Assembly: GCA_029256185.1 (NCBI GenBank)
Contig: JAQSYI010000013.1
Location: forward strand, 186,001-250,000
DNA: 64,000 bases
Direction: 5' to 3'
Source: Paenibacillaceae bacterium
Lineage (GTDB): Bacteria > Bacillota > Bacilli > Paenibacillales > NBRC-103111
Shown here piece by piece: positions 42,687-52,408 of the stretch. The translations under genes and the position numbers were made by a program. Within the stretch, counting starts at the first letter, position 1. Every line of letters starts with the position of its first letter. The notes under the pieces are model-generated. The model saw nothing but the letters and a program-made list of their open reading frames with translations. It was not told where the DNA came from and made no database searches.

Positions 42687-42854
42687 GCAGAAGCCAACAG
42701 CGGCAGACAGGCAAGCCGGTCCCAGGCTCCCATGCTAAGCCAACAAGCATGCAGCCCCAGACTGTCACGCCGACAGGCAAGCGTGTCTCAGACGCCGGCC
42801 TGGCAACCAGCAGGCGAATGTGACGGACCGCGAGCCTATGCACAGAGCAACGCA

Positions 42855-42898
42855 TAAAAAAACGGATACGACCCTTGAGGCCGTATCCGTTTTTTTTG
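42855..42898. terminator. Bidirectional terminator between fixX and SLH gene
   Basis: AAAAAACGGATACG...CGTATCCGTTTTTT with an 11-nt loop, T and A runs on both sides. Confidence 0.9.
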
Positions 42899-42913
42899 TC
42901 TCTGCTAGCAGGA

Positions 42914-44572
42914 TTAGTTGTTGATGAACCCGACCTTGTCCAGCATCCGCTTCAGCAATACAGCCGCTTCCGCGCGGGTTGCATCGTCAAGGGGGGAGAG
43001 CTTGCCTCCGGCTGTGCCTGTCACAATTTCCTGGTCAATAGCAATCGCTGCTTCAACTCTCGCCCAGATCAGATCGGAGATATCGGAGAATTGATCCAAC
43101 GCTGCTTCATACTCAGAAGCGGTGATGACTGCATCCCCTCCTGCAAACTTCAGAGCGCGAACCGTAAGAGCGATCAACTCTTCGCGGGAAATGTTCTGGC
43201 TGGCTTTGAAGGAACCGTCCTCGTACCCTTCAATCAGATGGGCCTCTGCCGCCGAAACAATGTAAGTGCTGTACCACATCTTGGGATCTACATCACGGAA
43301 ATGCCCGTTGGTAACGGCCACTGGAAGATTCAGCCCCAGAGCCTTCACAACAAGTGCAGCATACTCCGCGCGGGTGATAGCTGCATCCGGTTCGAATTTA
43401 CCGTCACCGGTTCCAACCACGACTTCCTTGCTGTAAAGCAGCTTGCTTGCCAACAGTTCAATTTCCGTTCTTGCCCAGTGGCCGGGAAGATCATCGAAGG
43501 TGGCACGATTGTCAATAACCACGTAGATGCTGTTGCCGGGACGCTGGAAGGTAGCTGTCAGCTCGGAAATAGTGGAAGGCACGAAGCTAAGAACATCAGT
43601 CAGCGGATTATACAATGCCACTGTCGCGATGCCGTTAGGGCTCTTGTCCAGCTTGATCGTCCGCTTCACGTAAGTGCTGCCGAACGAATCAAGCGAGATT
43701 TTAGTCCCGTCCGTTCCTTCCGCAACCAATGTGAAGCTGATGGGAGCTGAGAGAGTAGATGCTCCGAATGCCTCTGCTGCAGCAATCACATCATCGGCTG
43801 CATCACCGGTAACCACCGTGATGCTGAGGGAGATTTTCAGATCAGCTACGTCAATGCCAAGCATTCTTGCCAGTTCTTCCAAATCCAGCACGGACAGCAG
43901 CAGTTCATATGTGCCGTGTTCGCCGACCAGGATCAGTTTGGTCCCCTCTTTGAGGACAGCATCGGTAAGTCCTGCCGCAGGCAATGCGATGCTCTGGGCA
44001 AACTTCACTTGAACGGTGTCGGAATTGGAGAACGCGGCCTTCAGAGCATCAGCGTCCACGCTGCCGCTGGCGGTAGCATCCAGAGACGGAGCAGTACCCG
44101 GGGCAGTTGGCGTAGTTGGCGTAGTCGGTGTAGTCGGCGGATATGTAGTGCCGGGGTCCGCTATGAAAGGTGGAGGCGACTGTTTGTAAACCGCATCACT
44201 TACCGCTGTGTAATTTAACGTTTCATTATGATAGCGAATGGTAATGGGATTATAAGCGGAATAGGTGGCCGTAATTGCAGTCGGGTCGAATGTGTAATAA
44301 TAATTCCCGCCGCTTTGGCTGCTATACTTGGCGTTTATCGAGGTGATATAAACCCCTGCAGCATCATACACCGAAAGGGTTACATTCTCCGCTCCATAAA
44401 CATCACTGCCAACACTTCCGTTAAAATAGACTTCGCCGGTAACCGTGCCAGCGGAGGAGTATCTGACATCCTTGAAGAATGCGTCTGCCAGAGCCGCCAC
44501 TGGACTTAGTACAGATACAATAAGAAGAACAACGGACCATTGGGATATTCTTTTGAGCAAGGATGTCCTCAT
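42914..44572 (-). CDS. SLH-domain surface protein
   Basis: A 552-residue secreted protein. Signal peptide (MRTSLLKRISQWSVVLLIVSVL, cleavage near ALA-DAFF), an N-terminal beta domain to about 120, a PTTPTTPT linker, a central domain (about 160-360), and three C-terminal SLH units (FDDLPGHWARTEIELLASK; FRDVDPKMWYSTYIVSAAEAHLIEGYEDGSF; FSDISDLIWARVEAAIAIDQE). It should bind secondary wall polymer and form part of the surface layer or envelope. ATG 44572 follows GAGAGGAG by about 10 nt; an earlier ATG at 44617 is an alternative with a longer spacing. Ends at the terminator 42855-42898. Confidence 0.9.
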   Translation of the reverse strand: MRTSLLKRISQWSVVLLIVSVLSPVAALADAFFKDVRYSSAGTVTGEVYFNGSVGSDVYGAENVTLSVYDAAGVYITSINAKYSSQSGGNYYYTFDPTAITATYSAYNPITIRYHNETLNYTAVSDAVYKQSPPPFIADPGTTYPPTTPTTPTTPTAPGTAPSLDATASGSVDADALKAAFSNSDTVQVKFAQSIALPAAGLTDAVLKEGTKLILVGEHGTYELLLSVLDLEELARMLGIDVADLKISLSITVVTGDAADDVIAAAEAFGASTLSAPISFTLVAEGTDGTKISLDSFGSTYVKRTIKLDKSPNGIATVALYNPLTDVLSFVPSTISELTATFQRPGNSIYVVIDNRATFDDLPGHWARTEIELLASKLLYSKEVVVGTGDGKFEPDAAITRAEYAALVVKALGLNLPVAVTNGHFRDVDPKMWYSTYIVSAAEAHLIEGYEDGSFKASQNISREELIALTVRALKFAGGDAVITASEYEAALDQFSDISDLIWARVEAAIAIDQEIVTGTAGGKLSPLDDATRAEAAVLLKRMLDKVGFINN

Positions 44573-45032
44573 TCTGTTCTTACTCCTCTCTCTATAATAA
44601 GTTGGTCGCTTCAACATTTTACTTTTCTCACCTCCTTTCCCATATTTTTGTCCCTGAGTGATTCCCATTTTCAGGATTAAGCTTATTTACCCAGTTGGCA
44701 GTGTTTGAAACTGCCTTATAGGCCCAGTAGTGCATAATTTCCTGGAAAGCACTGCTCTGCATATATGGACCAATTCATTATACAGCTTCCTTACAGAATT
44801 GTCTGCGCGAGACATATGGTATTTTTTAGCTTGTACCTTGCTGAATGGAGCTTCCAATTCTTCTATATACTGCCGGGATTTATGATGGAATTATTCTATA
44901 TATTGGAGAAGGAGAACGGAATGTAAGCGTTTTTGTTAAAAGTAACGAGTTTTTTTGGTGCATTCGCAAGTAGCTTTTGAGACTGAGATTGACTATACTG
45001 AATCTAAGAAATAAGTAGGAAGAAAAGAGCTG
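44573..45032. other. Divergent promoter region of SLH and suhB genes
   Basis: No gene is seen. TGTAAGCGTTTTTG at 44922-44935 is a partial cre-like match (12 of 14). The GGAAAGGAGG and other ribosome sites of the SLH gene are at the left. No repeat family member is seen. Confidence 0.4.
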
Positions 45033-45899
45033 ATGACAATGGCCAGCGAGGAGAAACAGCCCTTTACGGTGGGCAGTAAAAGTTTTACGGCAGTTGCCAT
45101 CAATACGGCAGCCAAGGCCGGCGAGTGGATCAAGAGCAAGCTTGGGGATTTCTCCAGTCTGAATATAAAAACTTCACCTCATGATCTTGTAACTGAGGTA
45201 GACAAGGGCTCTGAGATGATGATCCGGAATCTGATCATGACTCATTTTCCGACACACTCCATTCTGGGGGAAGAAGGCGTGGAGCCTGGACCGGAGGCTT
45301 CCATCCGGGCGCTGGAGCAGGTCAGCGGCGCCGAGTTTCTATGGATTGTCGATCCGGTGGACGGTACGACCAACTTCGTTCACGGCTTTCCTTTCTACAG
45401 CGTATCCATTGCCCTGGCCTATAAAGGTGAGGTTATAATGGGAGTGGTATACGACCCCAACCGGGATGAACTGTTCGTGGCGGAAAAGGGCAAGGGCGCT
45501 TACGTCCGCGGACGCCGCACACAGGTGGCTTTGCAGGAATCGCTGCAGGAGAGTCTGGTTGCCACGGGCTTTCCCACCGACCGGGCTGTATCGCTGCCCT
45601 TGAACATGAAGGGGCTTGCGGCGGTTGCACCCAAGGTGCGCAACATCCGCTCGGGCGGCTCCGCGGCGCTGCATCTTGCTTATGTGGCAGCCGGACGGCT
45701 TAACGGCTATTGGGAGCTGGGACTGAATTCCTGGGATATGGCGGCGGGCGTTCTGCTGGTGCAGGAATCCGGAGGCAAGGTTACCGATACGCAGGGGAAG
45801 CCGTACCACTTGCAGGTCCGCAATGTGGTGGCGACCAACGGGCATATTCATCAGGAGCTGGTGGATGTGCTGGAGCAGGCGGAAGCCACAGGCAGCTAA
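45033..45899 (+). CDS. suhB: Inositol-monophosphatase family phosphatase
   Basis: A 288-residue Mg-dependent phosphatase of the IMPase/SuhB group. Metal ligands lie in LVTEVDKGSE, ILGEEG, WIVDPVDGTTNFVHG and NSWDMAAGVLL; the RSGGSAALHLAYVAAGRL segment is also conserved. It dephosphorylates inositol or similar sugar phosphates; SuhB can also act in RNA processes. ATG 45033 follows AAGAGCTG loosely. A partial cre-like site lies in the leader. Confidence 0.9.
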   Translation: MTMASEEKQPFTVGSKSFTAVAINTAAKAGEWIKSKLGDFSSLNIKTSPHDLVTEVDKGSEMMIRNLIMTHFPTHSILGEEGVEPGPEASIRALEQVSGAEFLWIVDPVDGTTNFVHGFPFYSVSIALAYKGEVIMGVVYDPNRDELFVAEKGKGAYVRGRRTQVALQESLQESLVATGFPTDRAVSLPLNMKGLAAVAPKVRNIRSGGSAALHLAYVAAGRLNGYWELGLNSWDMAAGVLLVQESGGKVTDTQGKPYHLQVRNVVATNGHIHQELVDVLEQAEATGS

Positions 45900-46048
45900 G
45901 AATATGGCAGAGCAGGACCGTCGGGCTAGTGTCTGGCGGTCTTCTTTATGTGCACAAACAGTTTAAGAAATGGAAGGCTTGGCAGGACGATGCTGTTGAT
46001 GAAAAGGTGAAGGTTGATAAAGTGATGCTGCTGAAGAAACGGTGAGGG

Positions 46049-46618
46049 TTGATGATAATAATGAGCAACCTGGAGAGCTGGTTTTCCTTGAGTACCTTGC
46101 TGTGGCTTTTTCCCGCGGTATTTATGGTGCATGATCTGGAAGAGATTATTACGGTGGAGAGCTGCATGAAGCGGATTGCTTCCCTTCAGTTGCGCCGTGT
46201 ACCTAAGCTTTTGGCGCCTATGGTCACGCGTCTGACGGGTATTACCACTGCCCAGTTTGCTGCGGCGGTGTTGTTGGAATTCATTGTGTTCCTCCCAATT
46301 ACATACGTTGCTGCGGAGAAGGGGATATACTACCTTTTCCTAAGCTGCAACACGATTATGTTCCTGCATGTGTTTACCCATCTGGGGCAGAGCATCTTGC
46401 TTGGACGGTATACGCCAGGGGTGATTACCTCGGTGCTGGTAATTACGCCTTATTCGCTGGTCTTATTTTACAGGCTTCTGGATCAGAGGATCGTGTCAAT
46501 AGGGGAGGTGCTGTGGAGTATTCCGGCGGGGCTTCTGGTGGTGCCGCTGGTGATGTCAGGCTTCAGACTCGGCAAGCTGCTGGCTCCCGGCAAAGAACCG
46601 GGGGGAGTGTCAAGGTGA
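46049..46618 (+). CDS. HXXEE domain membrane protein
   Basis: A 189-residue protein with the HXXEE motif in VHDLEEII (His28, Glu31, Glu32), a second part AQFAAAVLLEFIVFLP, HVFTHLGQSILLGRYTPGVITS, and five hydrophobic segments, i.e. the HXXEE family of possible metal-dependent membrane enzymes. Several start codons (46049 TTG, 46052 and 46061 ATG) are possible; GAGGG lies just before. It overlaps the next gene by 4 nt (GTGA). Confidence 0.82.
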   Translation: MMIIMSNLESWFSLSTLLWLFPAVFMVHDLEEIITVESCMKRIASLQLRRVPKLLAPMVTRLTGITTAQFAAAVLLEFIVFLPITYVAAEKGIYYLFLSCNTIMFLHVFTHLGQSILLGRYTPGVITSVLVITPYSLVLFYRLLDQRIVSIGEVLWSIPAGLLVVPLVMSGFRLGKLLAPGKEPGGVSR

Positions 46619-47598
46619 ACCCTGTATTCGATTGGTACGCCTTCGCCGATTATTCCGGAGCGGGAAGGGAGGCGGAGCAGCGCAAGCATATTGCTTGGGC
46701 TGTGGATCGGGGCAACGGTATTGTGGTAACACAAGGGCTGACGCGCTGGGGTTTGCTTGAATCGGTGAGTGGTTTGCTGCGGGCTGCCCAGATGGAAGGC
46801 AAGCGGGTGTTATTTGGATTTGACCACAACTACGGCTTTCCCCAAGGGTTCTATGAAGCGCTGCATGGCTCGGCTCCGGCTGATTGGAGGCAGGTGCTGG
46901 AAGGATATGCTGTCAGTGTGGCGTCATTCCTGCAAAAAGAAGGGCGGGGACCTGCTGGAGCGAACAAGGCGGGCTACACCTCCACATGGAACAGGGGGGG
47001 CTGCATGGATGATTTTATTGCGGAGGCGCTTAGAAGCTGGTCCCCCCGTGACTGGGCGCGTTCGGTCAATGAGGCTATAGGGATGGGGATCGGTTCGTTG
47101 CAGGGCCCTTTTTGGGGAACCTTGTTTGAGCGGCGTCCGGAAGCGTCTCTGTTCGGAGAGCGCAGGCATTCATCCGGTTTGTGCTTCCGGTTCCGGGAGA
47201 GGAGATTGGTGGAAGAACGCTTCCGCCGACTGAAGCCCGCATTCCAATTGGGTGGTATCGGCTCAGTTGGCCAACAGTCCCTGCAGGGCATGCTGCATCT
47301 TTACAAATTGCTGAGACTGTGCAGTGCAGAAGGGATTCCTGTGCATGTGTGGCCCCAGGACGGCTGCCGTGTTCCTGCCGGGGGTCACCTGGCTGTAGAG
47401 GTATACCCCACATTGGCGCTGGAGCTGGAGGGCATCGTTGCCCCGCGGACTGATGCGGGTGACGCTGTGGCCTCCGTCCGCTGGATGAGGCGGGTAGACG
47501 GAGAAGGGCTGTTGAGGGGGCTGCTTCTGGCCAACTTCCGCGATGAGCAATGGCAGCGGGTCAGGTTGGAAGGATGGGTGCTGGGGGTAGATCCTTGA
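46615..47598 (+). CDS. Unrecognised protein, possible RNase H-like fold
   Basis: A 327-residue soluble protein from GTG 46615, 7 nt after GGGGGAG, overlapping the HXXEE gene stop. Motifs: FDWYAFADYSGA at the start (Asp in a strand, as in RNase H-like cores), VLFGFDHNYGFPQGFYEAL, and HLAVEVYPTLALEL. This resembles predicted nucleases of DUF429 type, but the match is weak and I would not assign it. A Trp/Arg-rich, GC-rich gene with normal codon use. Confidence 0.55.
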   Translation: MNPVFDWYAFADYSGAGREAEQRKHIAWAVDRGNGIVVTQGLTRWGLLESVSGLLRAAQMEGKRVLFGFDHNYGFPQGFYEALHGSAPADWRQVLEGYAVSVASFLQKEGRGPAGANKAGYTSTWNRGGCMDDFIAEALRSWSPRDWARSVNEAIGMGIGSLQGPFWGTLFERRPEASLFGERRHSSGLCFRFRERRLVEERFRRLKPAFQLGGIGSVGQQSLQGMLHLYKLLRLCSAEGIPVHVWPQDGCRVPAGGHLAVEVYPTLALELEGIVAPRTDAGDAVASVRWMRRVDGEGLLRGLLLANFRDEQWQRVRLEGWVLGVDP

Positions 47599-47618
47599 AG
47601 CTGCCAATCGCTTAGAAA

Positions 47619-47709
47619 CTGCGACGAAATAAGTACTGCTAATTTGCTGCCAAAACTCCCAAGTACATGGAGATTTTGTCATCAAAAGCGGGTACTAATT
47701 TCCTCGCAG
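47619..47709. repeat. 91-bp palindromic element, copy 2
   Basis: Related to 19769-19859: CTGCGACGAAATAAGTACTGCT at one end and AGCGGGTACTAATTTCCTCGCAG at the other. It sits 20 bp after the stop of the 46.6-kb gene. The two copies share a flank (CTCCTTAGTCCGA / CTCCTAAGTCCGA) past the palindrome. Confidence 0.85.
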
Positions 47710-47730
47710 CTCCTTAGTCCGAGAAGAACA

Positions 47731-47915
47731 AATAAGGGAAGAGAAATTCCCTTATTTGATATGAACATGGTCATTTAGGATGAATAAGGGAAGTGAAATT
47801 CCTCTATTTCCACTAAACCTCTGTAAAAAGTGGGAGCTAAAGAGCAATAAGGGAAAAATGTTCCCTTATTGCTCTTTATTTCGTGTTCCTATCAGTAATA
47901 AGGGAAAATTGTGGT
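47731..47915. repeat. Array of AATAAGGGAA palindromes
   Basis: AATAAGGGAA / TTCCCTTATT inverted repeats start at 47731, 47783, 47846 and 47897 (spacings 52, 63 and 51 bp). Some right arms are imperfect. The motif is unlike the CGGAAA-AAA-TTTCCG family but has the same spacing. The rest of 47599-48037 has no gene. Confidence 0.85.
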
Positions 47916-48037
47916 CCTTATTTTACTCATGCTATCACAGTGTGGCGATAGACTCCTTATTATGTTGAGCTTATCTGCCACCGCGCGCAGGCTCATCATT
48001 TGTGGGGCAGGAGCCAGAGGGCGAGAGAGCGAGAAAG

Positions 48038-50545
48038 CTAGAGTTGGCGCAACTCCAGCTTGCCGCTTGCGGGATCCTGCAGCAGGAGTTTCATGCGGCT
48101 GCCCGAGGGGTTATCTGAGATAACAGCTTCGCCCCGGGATAGCAGACTTTTTACAATAGAATCGTTAAGGGTGATGCCCAGCCCGGTGTCTTTCCAGAGC
48201 ACGAACTTGCACCCCTGGCGGAAGTTGGCGCATCCATATCCCGTGCGGCCGAAGATAATGTGTCCGCCGCAGTTGGGACTTGGGCAAGCGCCCAGGCTTT
48301 GCCGCTCAGGAGACTGCGGCGGCGCCTGTGTGCGGGGAGCTTCGGCGGCAGCCGCTGAACCGGCGCCGACGTCTCCGCCGGATGTTGCCGTAGCCCCAGT
48401 CTTCGCCGTACGCTTGCGTTCCGCAGGAGTCCGCTTAGGCTCCGCGCCGCCGCTCCCGCCAGGCTCTGCCGCTTCTGCACGGCTTGCCCCCGCGCTTGCG
48501 GCACGTTTACTCCGCACCGGCTTGGCCGCAGCGCCAACCTCTTCCGCGGCGGCTGCCGCCCCTGCTCCCGCCGCGGTCCCGCTCCCGCGCTTGCCGCGGC
48601 CCTTGCCCGCTCCCCCCGCCGGGGCCTCCGGCTTCGCGAACAACGCCTTGTCCGCCCGCTGCTGCAGACGGACCTTGTCAATGATCAACCGGGCGAAGGC
48701 TTTTACCTTCTCCATGAATACATCCTTCGACGCTTGTCCCCGGGCGATCTCGGTAAGCCTCCGCTCCCACTGCCCGGTCATCTCGGGGGATGTGAGCAGG
48801 TCAACTCCTGCGCCCCGTACCAGTTCCACCGCAGAGCGCCCTTTTGGAGTGATCACAATGCGCTTGCCCTGCATCATCAGATAGCCCACCTGCTTCAGCC
48901 GCTCAATCGTCGCCGCCCGGGTGGCGGGTGTCCCCAGCCCCGAGTCCTTCATGGCATCTCGAAGCTCATCATCCTCAATCGACTTGCCAGCGCTCTCCAT
49001 GGCCTTCAGCAGCGTTCCTTCCGTGAACGCCTTCGGGGCCTGGGTCTCCTTCTCCTTGACCACCGCATCGGAGCACAAAACCGGGATCTCCGCATCAACC
49101 TGAAAGGGAGTGTCCGTCTCCACCTCCAGTTCCGATGGTCCTCCATCGCCGCTGCCGGTGTCCCCCTCTTTGTCCCCGGAGCCCGTCTCCTTGCTCTCCT
49201 TGGTCTTGCCTCCGCTCTTCGCATCCTTCGCTTTCTTCATATCGGGGTAGAGAATCTTCCAGCCCAGCGCCAGCAGTTCCTTCACCGTGGTCTTGAACCG
49301 GTCCTCCCCGACCTCCGTTATTACCGTATGCACCTTATATTCGGCGGCAGGATAGAAGTGGGAGAGGAACCGGCGCACGATCAGATCATAGATTTTCTGC
49401 TCATCCGGACTTAAGCCGGCCGGCCGCTTGGCTGTGGGCAGAATGGCGTGGTGATCCTCCACCTTGGCGGGATTGCAGACAAATTTGTTGTTTTTGTGGA
49501 CCAGTCCCTTGTTGGCTCCTCTGGCAAACTCTCCGAAGTCCGGAGAACCTTTCAGCGCTTCAAGGGTCTTGTGCATCTCGGGAATATTCTGGTCATTGAC
49601 ATAGTTGGAGTTAGTCCGCGGGTAGGAGATGACTTTATGCTTCTCGTACAGGGCTTGGGCGGTGTCCAGCGTCTTCTTGGCGGAGAAGCCGTGCTTGCCG
49701 TTGGCTTCCCGCTGCAAGAGGGTCAGATCGTACAGCTTGAAGGGAAATTCCTTGGTTTCCTTGATCTCGTAGGAGGCTATCCGGCCTGGTTTGTCCTTCA
49801 CACGCTGCGCCACTTCATCCGCCTTTTCCTTGACTTTGAAGCGGTCCCCCTGCCACATGCCCTTATACGTGGTCTCGCCCTGCACGAAGGCGCCCTCCAC
49901 CTCATAGAATTTCTCGGAATCGAACGCCTCTATCTGCTTCTGCCGGTCATAAATCAGCGCCAATACCGGAGTCTGTACCCGCCCTACCGACAATAACTCA
50001 TTATGCTTGACCGTAAAAGCGCGGGACCCGTTCATCCCGATCAGCCAATCCGCTTCACTGCGGGCCCGGGCGGCCTGGGTCAGGTTCTCGTATTCGCTTC
50101 CGTCCTTCAGCTCGGCAAACCCCCGCCGGATGGTCTCTGCCGTCAGGTCGGAGATCCACAGCCGCTGCACAGGCTGGCGCAGCTTCAGATGCTGCTGGAT
50201 ATAAGAGAAGATCAGCTGGCCCTCCCGCCCGGCGTCACAGGCATTGACGATCCGGTCGCATTGTTTGGCCACTTCGGCAATCACCTTAAGCTGATCCTTC
50301 GTCTTCACGTTGGGCAGCAGCTTGAACGTATCGGGAATAATCGGCAGATCCCCGAAGTTCCAGCGCTTGTACCGGTCATCATAATGGTCCGGCTCCGCCA
50401 AGCCGATTAGATGCCCGATGGCCCAGGTGATGATGTATTGCTCCCCTTCAATATATGTGCGCTTATTAGAAGCTTTAGGTTCAAGAACAGAGGCGATATT
50501 GCGGCCCATGTCCGGTTTTTCGGCGATAATTAAGGTACGGCCCAT
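48038..50545 (-). CDS. topB: DNA topoisomerase III
   Basis: An 835-residue type IA topoisomerase that relaxes or decatenates DNA. Toprim region begins TLIIAEKPDMGRNIASVL; the acidic metal residues are in NACDAGREGQLIF; the active-site Tyr is in YPRTNSNYV; other parts are RVQTPVLALIYDRQ and ARSEADWLIGMNGSRAF. A long Ala/Gly/Arg-rich, low-complexity tail (about 640-760) leads to a zinc-ribbon-like end (CPSPNCGGHIIFGRTGYGC...) that may bind single strands. ATG 50545 follows GAGGT; the longer reading from 50584 has no clear SD. The repeat copy C lies upstream. Confidence 0.92.
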   Translation of the reverse strand: MGRTLIIAEKPDMGRNIASVLEPKASNKRTYIEGEQYIITWAIGHLIGLAEPDHYDDRYKRWNFGDLPIIPDTFKLLPNVKTKDQLKVIAEVAKQCDRIVNACDAGREGQLIFSYIQQHLKLRQPVQRLWISDLTAETIRRGFAELKDGSEYENLTQAARARSEADWLIGMNGSRAFTVKHNELLSVGRVQTPVLALIYDRQKQIEAFDSEKFYEVEGAFVQGETTYKGMWQGDRFKVKEKADEVAQRVKDKPGRIASYEIKETKEFPFKLYDLTLLQREANGKHGFSAKKTLDTAQALYEKHKVISYPRTNSNYVNDQNIPEMHKTLEALKGSPDFGEFARGANKGLVHKNNKFVCNPAKVEDHHAILPTAKRPAGLSPDEQKIYDLIVRRFLSHFYPAAEYKVHTVITEVGEDRFKTTVKELLALGWKILYPDMKKAKDAKSGGKTKESKETGSGDKEGDTGSGDGGPSELEVETDTPFQVDAEIPVLCSDAVVKEKETQAPKAFTEGTLLKAMESAGKSIEDDELRDAMKDSGLGTPATRAATIERLKQVGYLMMQGKRIVITPKGRSAVELVRGAGVDLLTSPEMTGQWERRLTEIARGQASKDVFMEKVKAFARLIIDKVRLQQRADKALFAKPEAPAGGAGKGRGKRGSGTAAGAGAAAAAEEVGAAAKPVRSKRAASAGASRAEAAEPGGSGGAEPKRTPAERKRTAKTGATATSGGDVGAGSAAAAEAPRTQAPPQSPERQSLGACPSPNCGGHIIFGRTGYGCANFRQGCKFVLWKDTGLGITLNDSIVKSLLSRGEAVISDNPSGSRMKLLLQDPASGKLELRQL

Positions 50546-50599
50546 GTAACAGTTTACCTCGCTTTGGAGTGATCCATCCGCCATTTCTCAAAGTCTCGG

Positions 50600-50679
50600 A
50601 AAGTATAAACGTGGAAGCGGCTCGACTTCTTGACAAACGCATCAGCGTCAAAAGGACCCCGACAGGCATTGATCCTTGA
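50600..50679 (+). repeat. 80-bp structured dispersed repeat, copy C
   Basis: AGTATAAACGTGGAAGCGGCT...TTGACAAACGCATCAGCGTC, AAAAGGACC, CCGACAGG, ATTGATCCTTG. Its inner stem is the weakest of the four copies. It lies between topB and the AbrB-type gene, in opposite orientation to both. Confidence 0.85.
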
Positions 50680-50786
50680 GCTGTGACGGTGCACAACTAT
50701 CTTACGTCATGTTTGAAGGCTTGACCAGTTTTCTCTGAAAGAATTCGCAGCACAGGCAAGCCGATCCGAGAATGGACAAGAGGCAG

Positions 50787-52094
50787 TCAATATCCCTTCA
50801 CGGGAGCATCGGCGCGAGAATGGGCGTGGTAAAACCGGAGCAGCCACTTCACCAAATAGGGCGATAAAAACAAGATGAACAAGAGCCTGAACATCTGATA
50901 GCCCACGATAATCGAGACGTCTGCGCCGACTGCCACGCCTGTCAGGCCCATCTCCGTCATTCCGCCGGGGGCGGAGCCCAGAAAGCCCGTTACCAACGTC
51001 ATAGGATGCCATAAGGTAAGAACGTAGCCGACTCCAAGAGAGAAGAGAACAATCCCAACGGCCCCGAATATGGCGTACGGCAGCAGCTTGCGCCAGTTGG
51101 ACAGAGCGGACAGACTGGTGGATACCCCCATATAGGTCCCAATGGTGATCTGTGCCCCTATGATGCACCATTGGGGCAATTCCGGTCCCGTTAAACCCGA
51201 GCAGGTAAGCACGGCAGCACCCAGCATGGAGCCCAGCATATAAGGCGTAGGCAGATGCAGCTTGGGGGCAATCCATACCATAGCGGCGGCTCCGAGCACA
51301 TACCATAGGGCATTCCATTGCAGCCAAGGACTTCTCCCCCCAGAGTGATCTTTGCCGCCGATTGTCCCCGCGGCATCCCCACCGGCGGTTGGCTTCGTGC
51401 TCCCGGCTGCGCTCTTTGAATCCGTGGAAGCCTCCGCAGCTCCGCCGCTCAAACCGGCAGCCACCGGCTTGGCTCCTGCGGTGTGAGTCTGCACCACCAT
51501 GGCAGTTTCTGCTGCCTTGCCGGGCACAGAAGGCTTTCCTTCCCCGTTCCCGGCCAATCCATGGAAGGCCAAGAAGGGCACGATAAAGATGACGGCCATC
51601 ACCCGGATCGTCTGCATGAAGGTGACTACCGTCATATCCGCATTCTCTACCTCATCGCAGAGAGTGGTCATCTGGGATAATCCACCCGGGACGCTGCCGA
51701 GCAGGCCGGAAGCCATGCTGATTCCGGTTCTCTTGACCGTAACCCAGCCCGCGATCAATCCGAAGCCTACGGTCATCAGGGTAGCCGCGGCCATGGAGGG
51801 CAGCAGATCCAGGATCTGCAAGGCGACTGCGGAGGTAAACGTCAGGCCCATCATATAGCCCAGCACAACCAGACCGCCCTCCCGGTAAGCCCTGGGCCAC
51901 TCTGCGGAACGTCCCAGCGCCTCGCGCCAGATTAACAGCACAGTCATAGGGCCGAGCATCCATGCGAGGGGAATATGGAGCAATTGAAAGCCAAAGCCGC
52001 CCGCCAGTGCGAGCAGCAGCGTCTTTCCTACCTGTACATTCACCCATGTTTTTTTTGCTGCTTTCCTTGCTGTCTTCTTCGTTGCATGATTCAT
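50787..52094 (-). CDS. AbrB family (COG3180) membrane protein
   Basis: A 435-residue integral membrane protein with about ten helices in two homologous halves, each with a PGG-loop motif: SVPGGLSQMTTL and SAPGGMTEMGLT. Often annotated as AbrB family or ammonia-monooxygenase-like; some relatives export glutamate or other organic acids. A Gly/Ala/Ser-rich loop (residues about 195-245) separates the halves. ATG 52094 follows AAAGGAG by 12 nt. Substrate unknown. Confidence 0.8.
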   Translation of the reverse strand: MNHATKKTARKAAKKTWVNVQVGKTLLLALAGGFGFQLLHIPLAWMLGPMTVLLIWREALGRSAEWPRAYREGGLVVLGYMMGLTFTSAVALQILDLLPSMAAATLMTVGFGLIAGWVTVKRTGISMASGLLGSVPGGLSQMTTLCDEVENADMTVVTFMQTIRVMAVIFIVPFLAFHGLAGNGEGKPSVPGKAAETAMVVQTHTAGAKPVAAGLSGGAAEASTDSKSAAGSTKPTAGGDAAGTIGGKDHSGGRSPWLQWNALWYVLGAAAMVWIAPKLHLPTPYMLGSMLGAAVLTCSGLTGPELPQWCIIGAQITIGTYMGVSTSLSALSNWRKLLPYAIFGAVGIVLFSLGVGYVLTLWHPMTLVTGFLGSAPGGMTEMGLTGVAVGADVSIIVGYQMFRLLFILFLSPYLVKWLLRFYHAHSRADAPVKGY

Positions 52095-52408
52095 TGCATT
52101 GTAAAACTCCTTTCACCTTCTGAACATTTTCGTAAATAAGGGCAAAATAAGAACTCCGGCAGAATGCTTCTTTAACTAAGATACCACAATTCGCCCCGCA
52201 AAGGGGGCACTTAGCATACGCCAACTTGCAACAATTAGATGAAATCCAATGATTTTTAACAAGTCAAAGTCACGGCAAATGTGGTACAATGGGTGGTAGG
52301 CTGCATAAGGAAGCGTGTTTCGGTTTTTTTTTGGAACACGTGTTCAAAGGGGAAAGCTACATTAGTCGCGCCCTGGGACGCGATACGAAGACAGGTGGAG
52401 ATCAGACA
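52095..52408. other. kdgK promoter region
   Basis: No gene is seen. A TACAAT -10-like hexamer lies near 52284-52289 and a perfect palindrome GAACAC-GTGTTC at 52334-52345 sits after it, in the likely leader. Confidence 0.45.
52334..52345. promoter_or_regulatory. Palindromic operator before kdgK
   Basis: GAACACGTGTTC, a perfect 12-bp palindrome of LacI/GntR style, downstream of the predicted -10. Its likely ligand-responsive repressor is not in the window. Confidence 0.5.

Noticed and set aside
45929..46045. 38-aa hydrophobic/basic ORF between suhB and the HXXEE gene
   Set aside because: Plausible peptide (GTG start, KKWKAWQDD), but no SD and it extends an out-of-frame reading through suhB.
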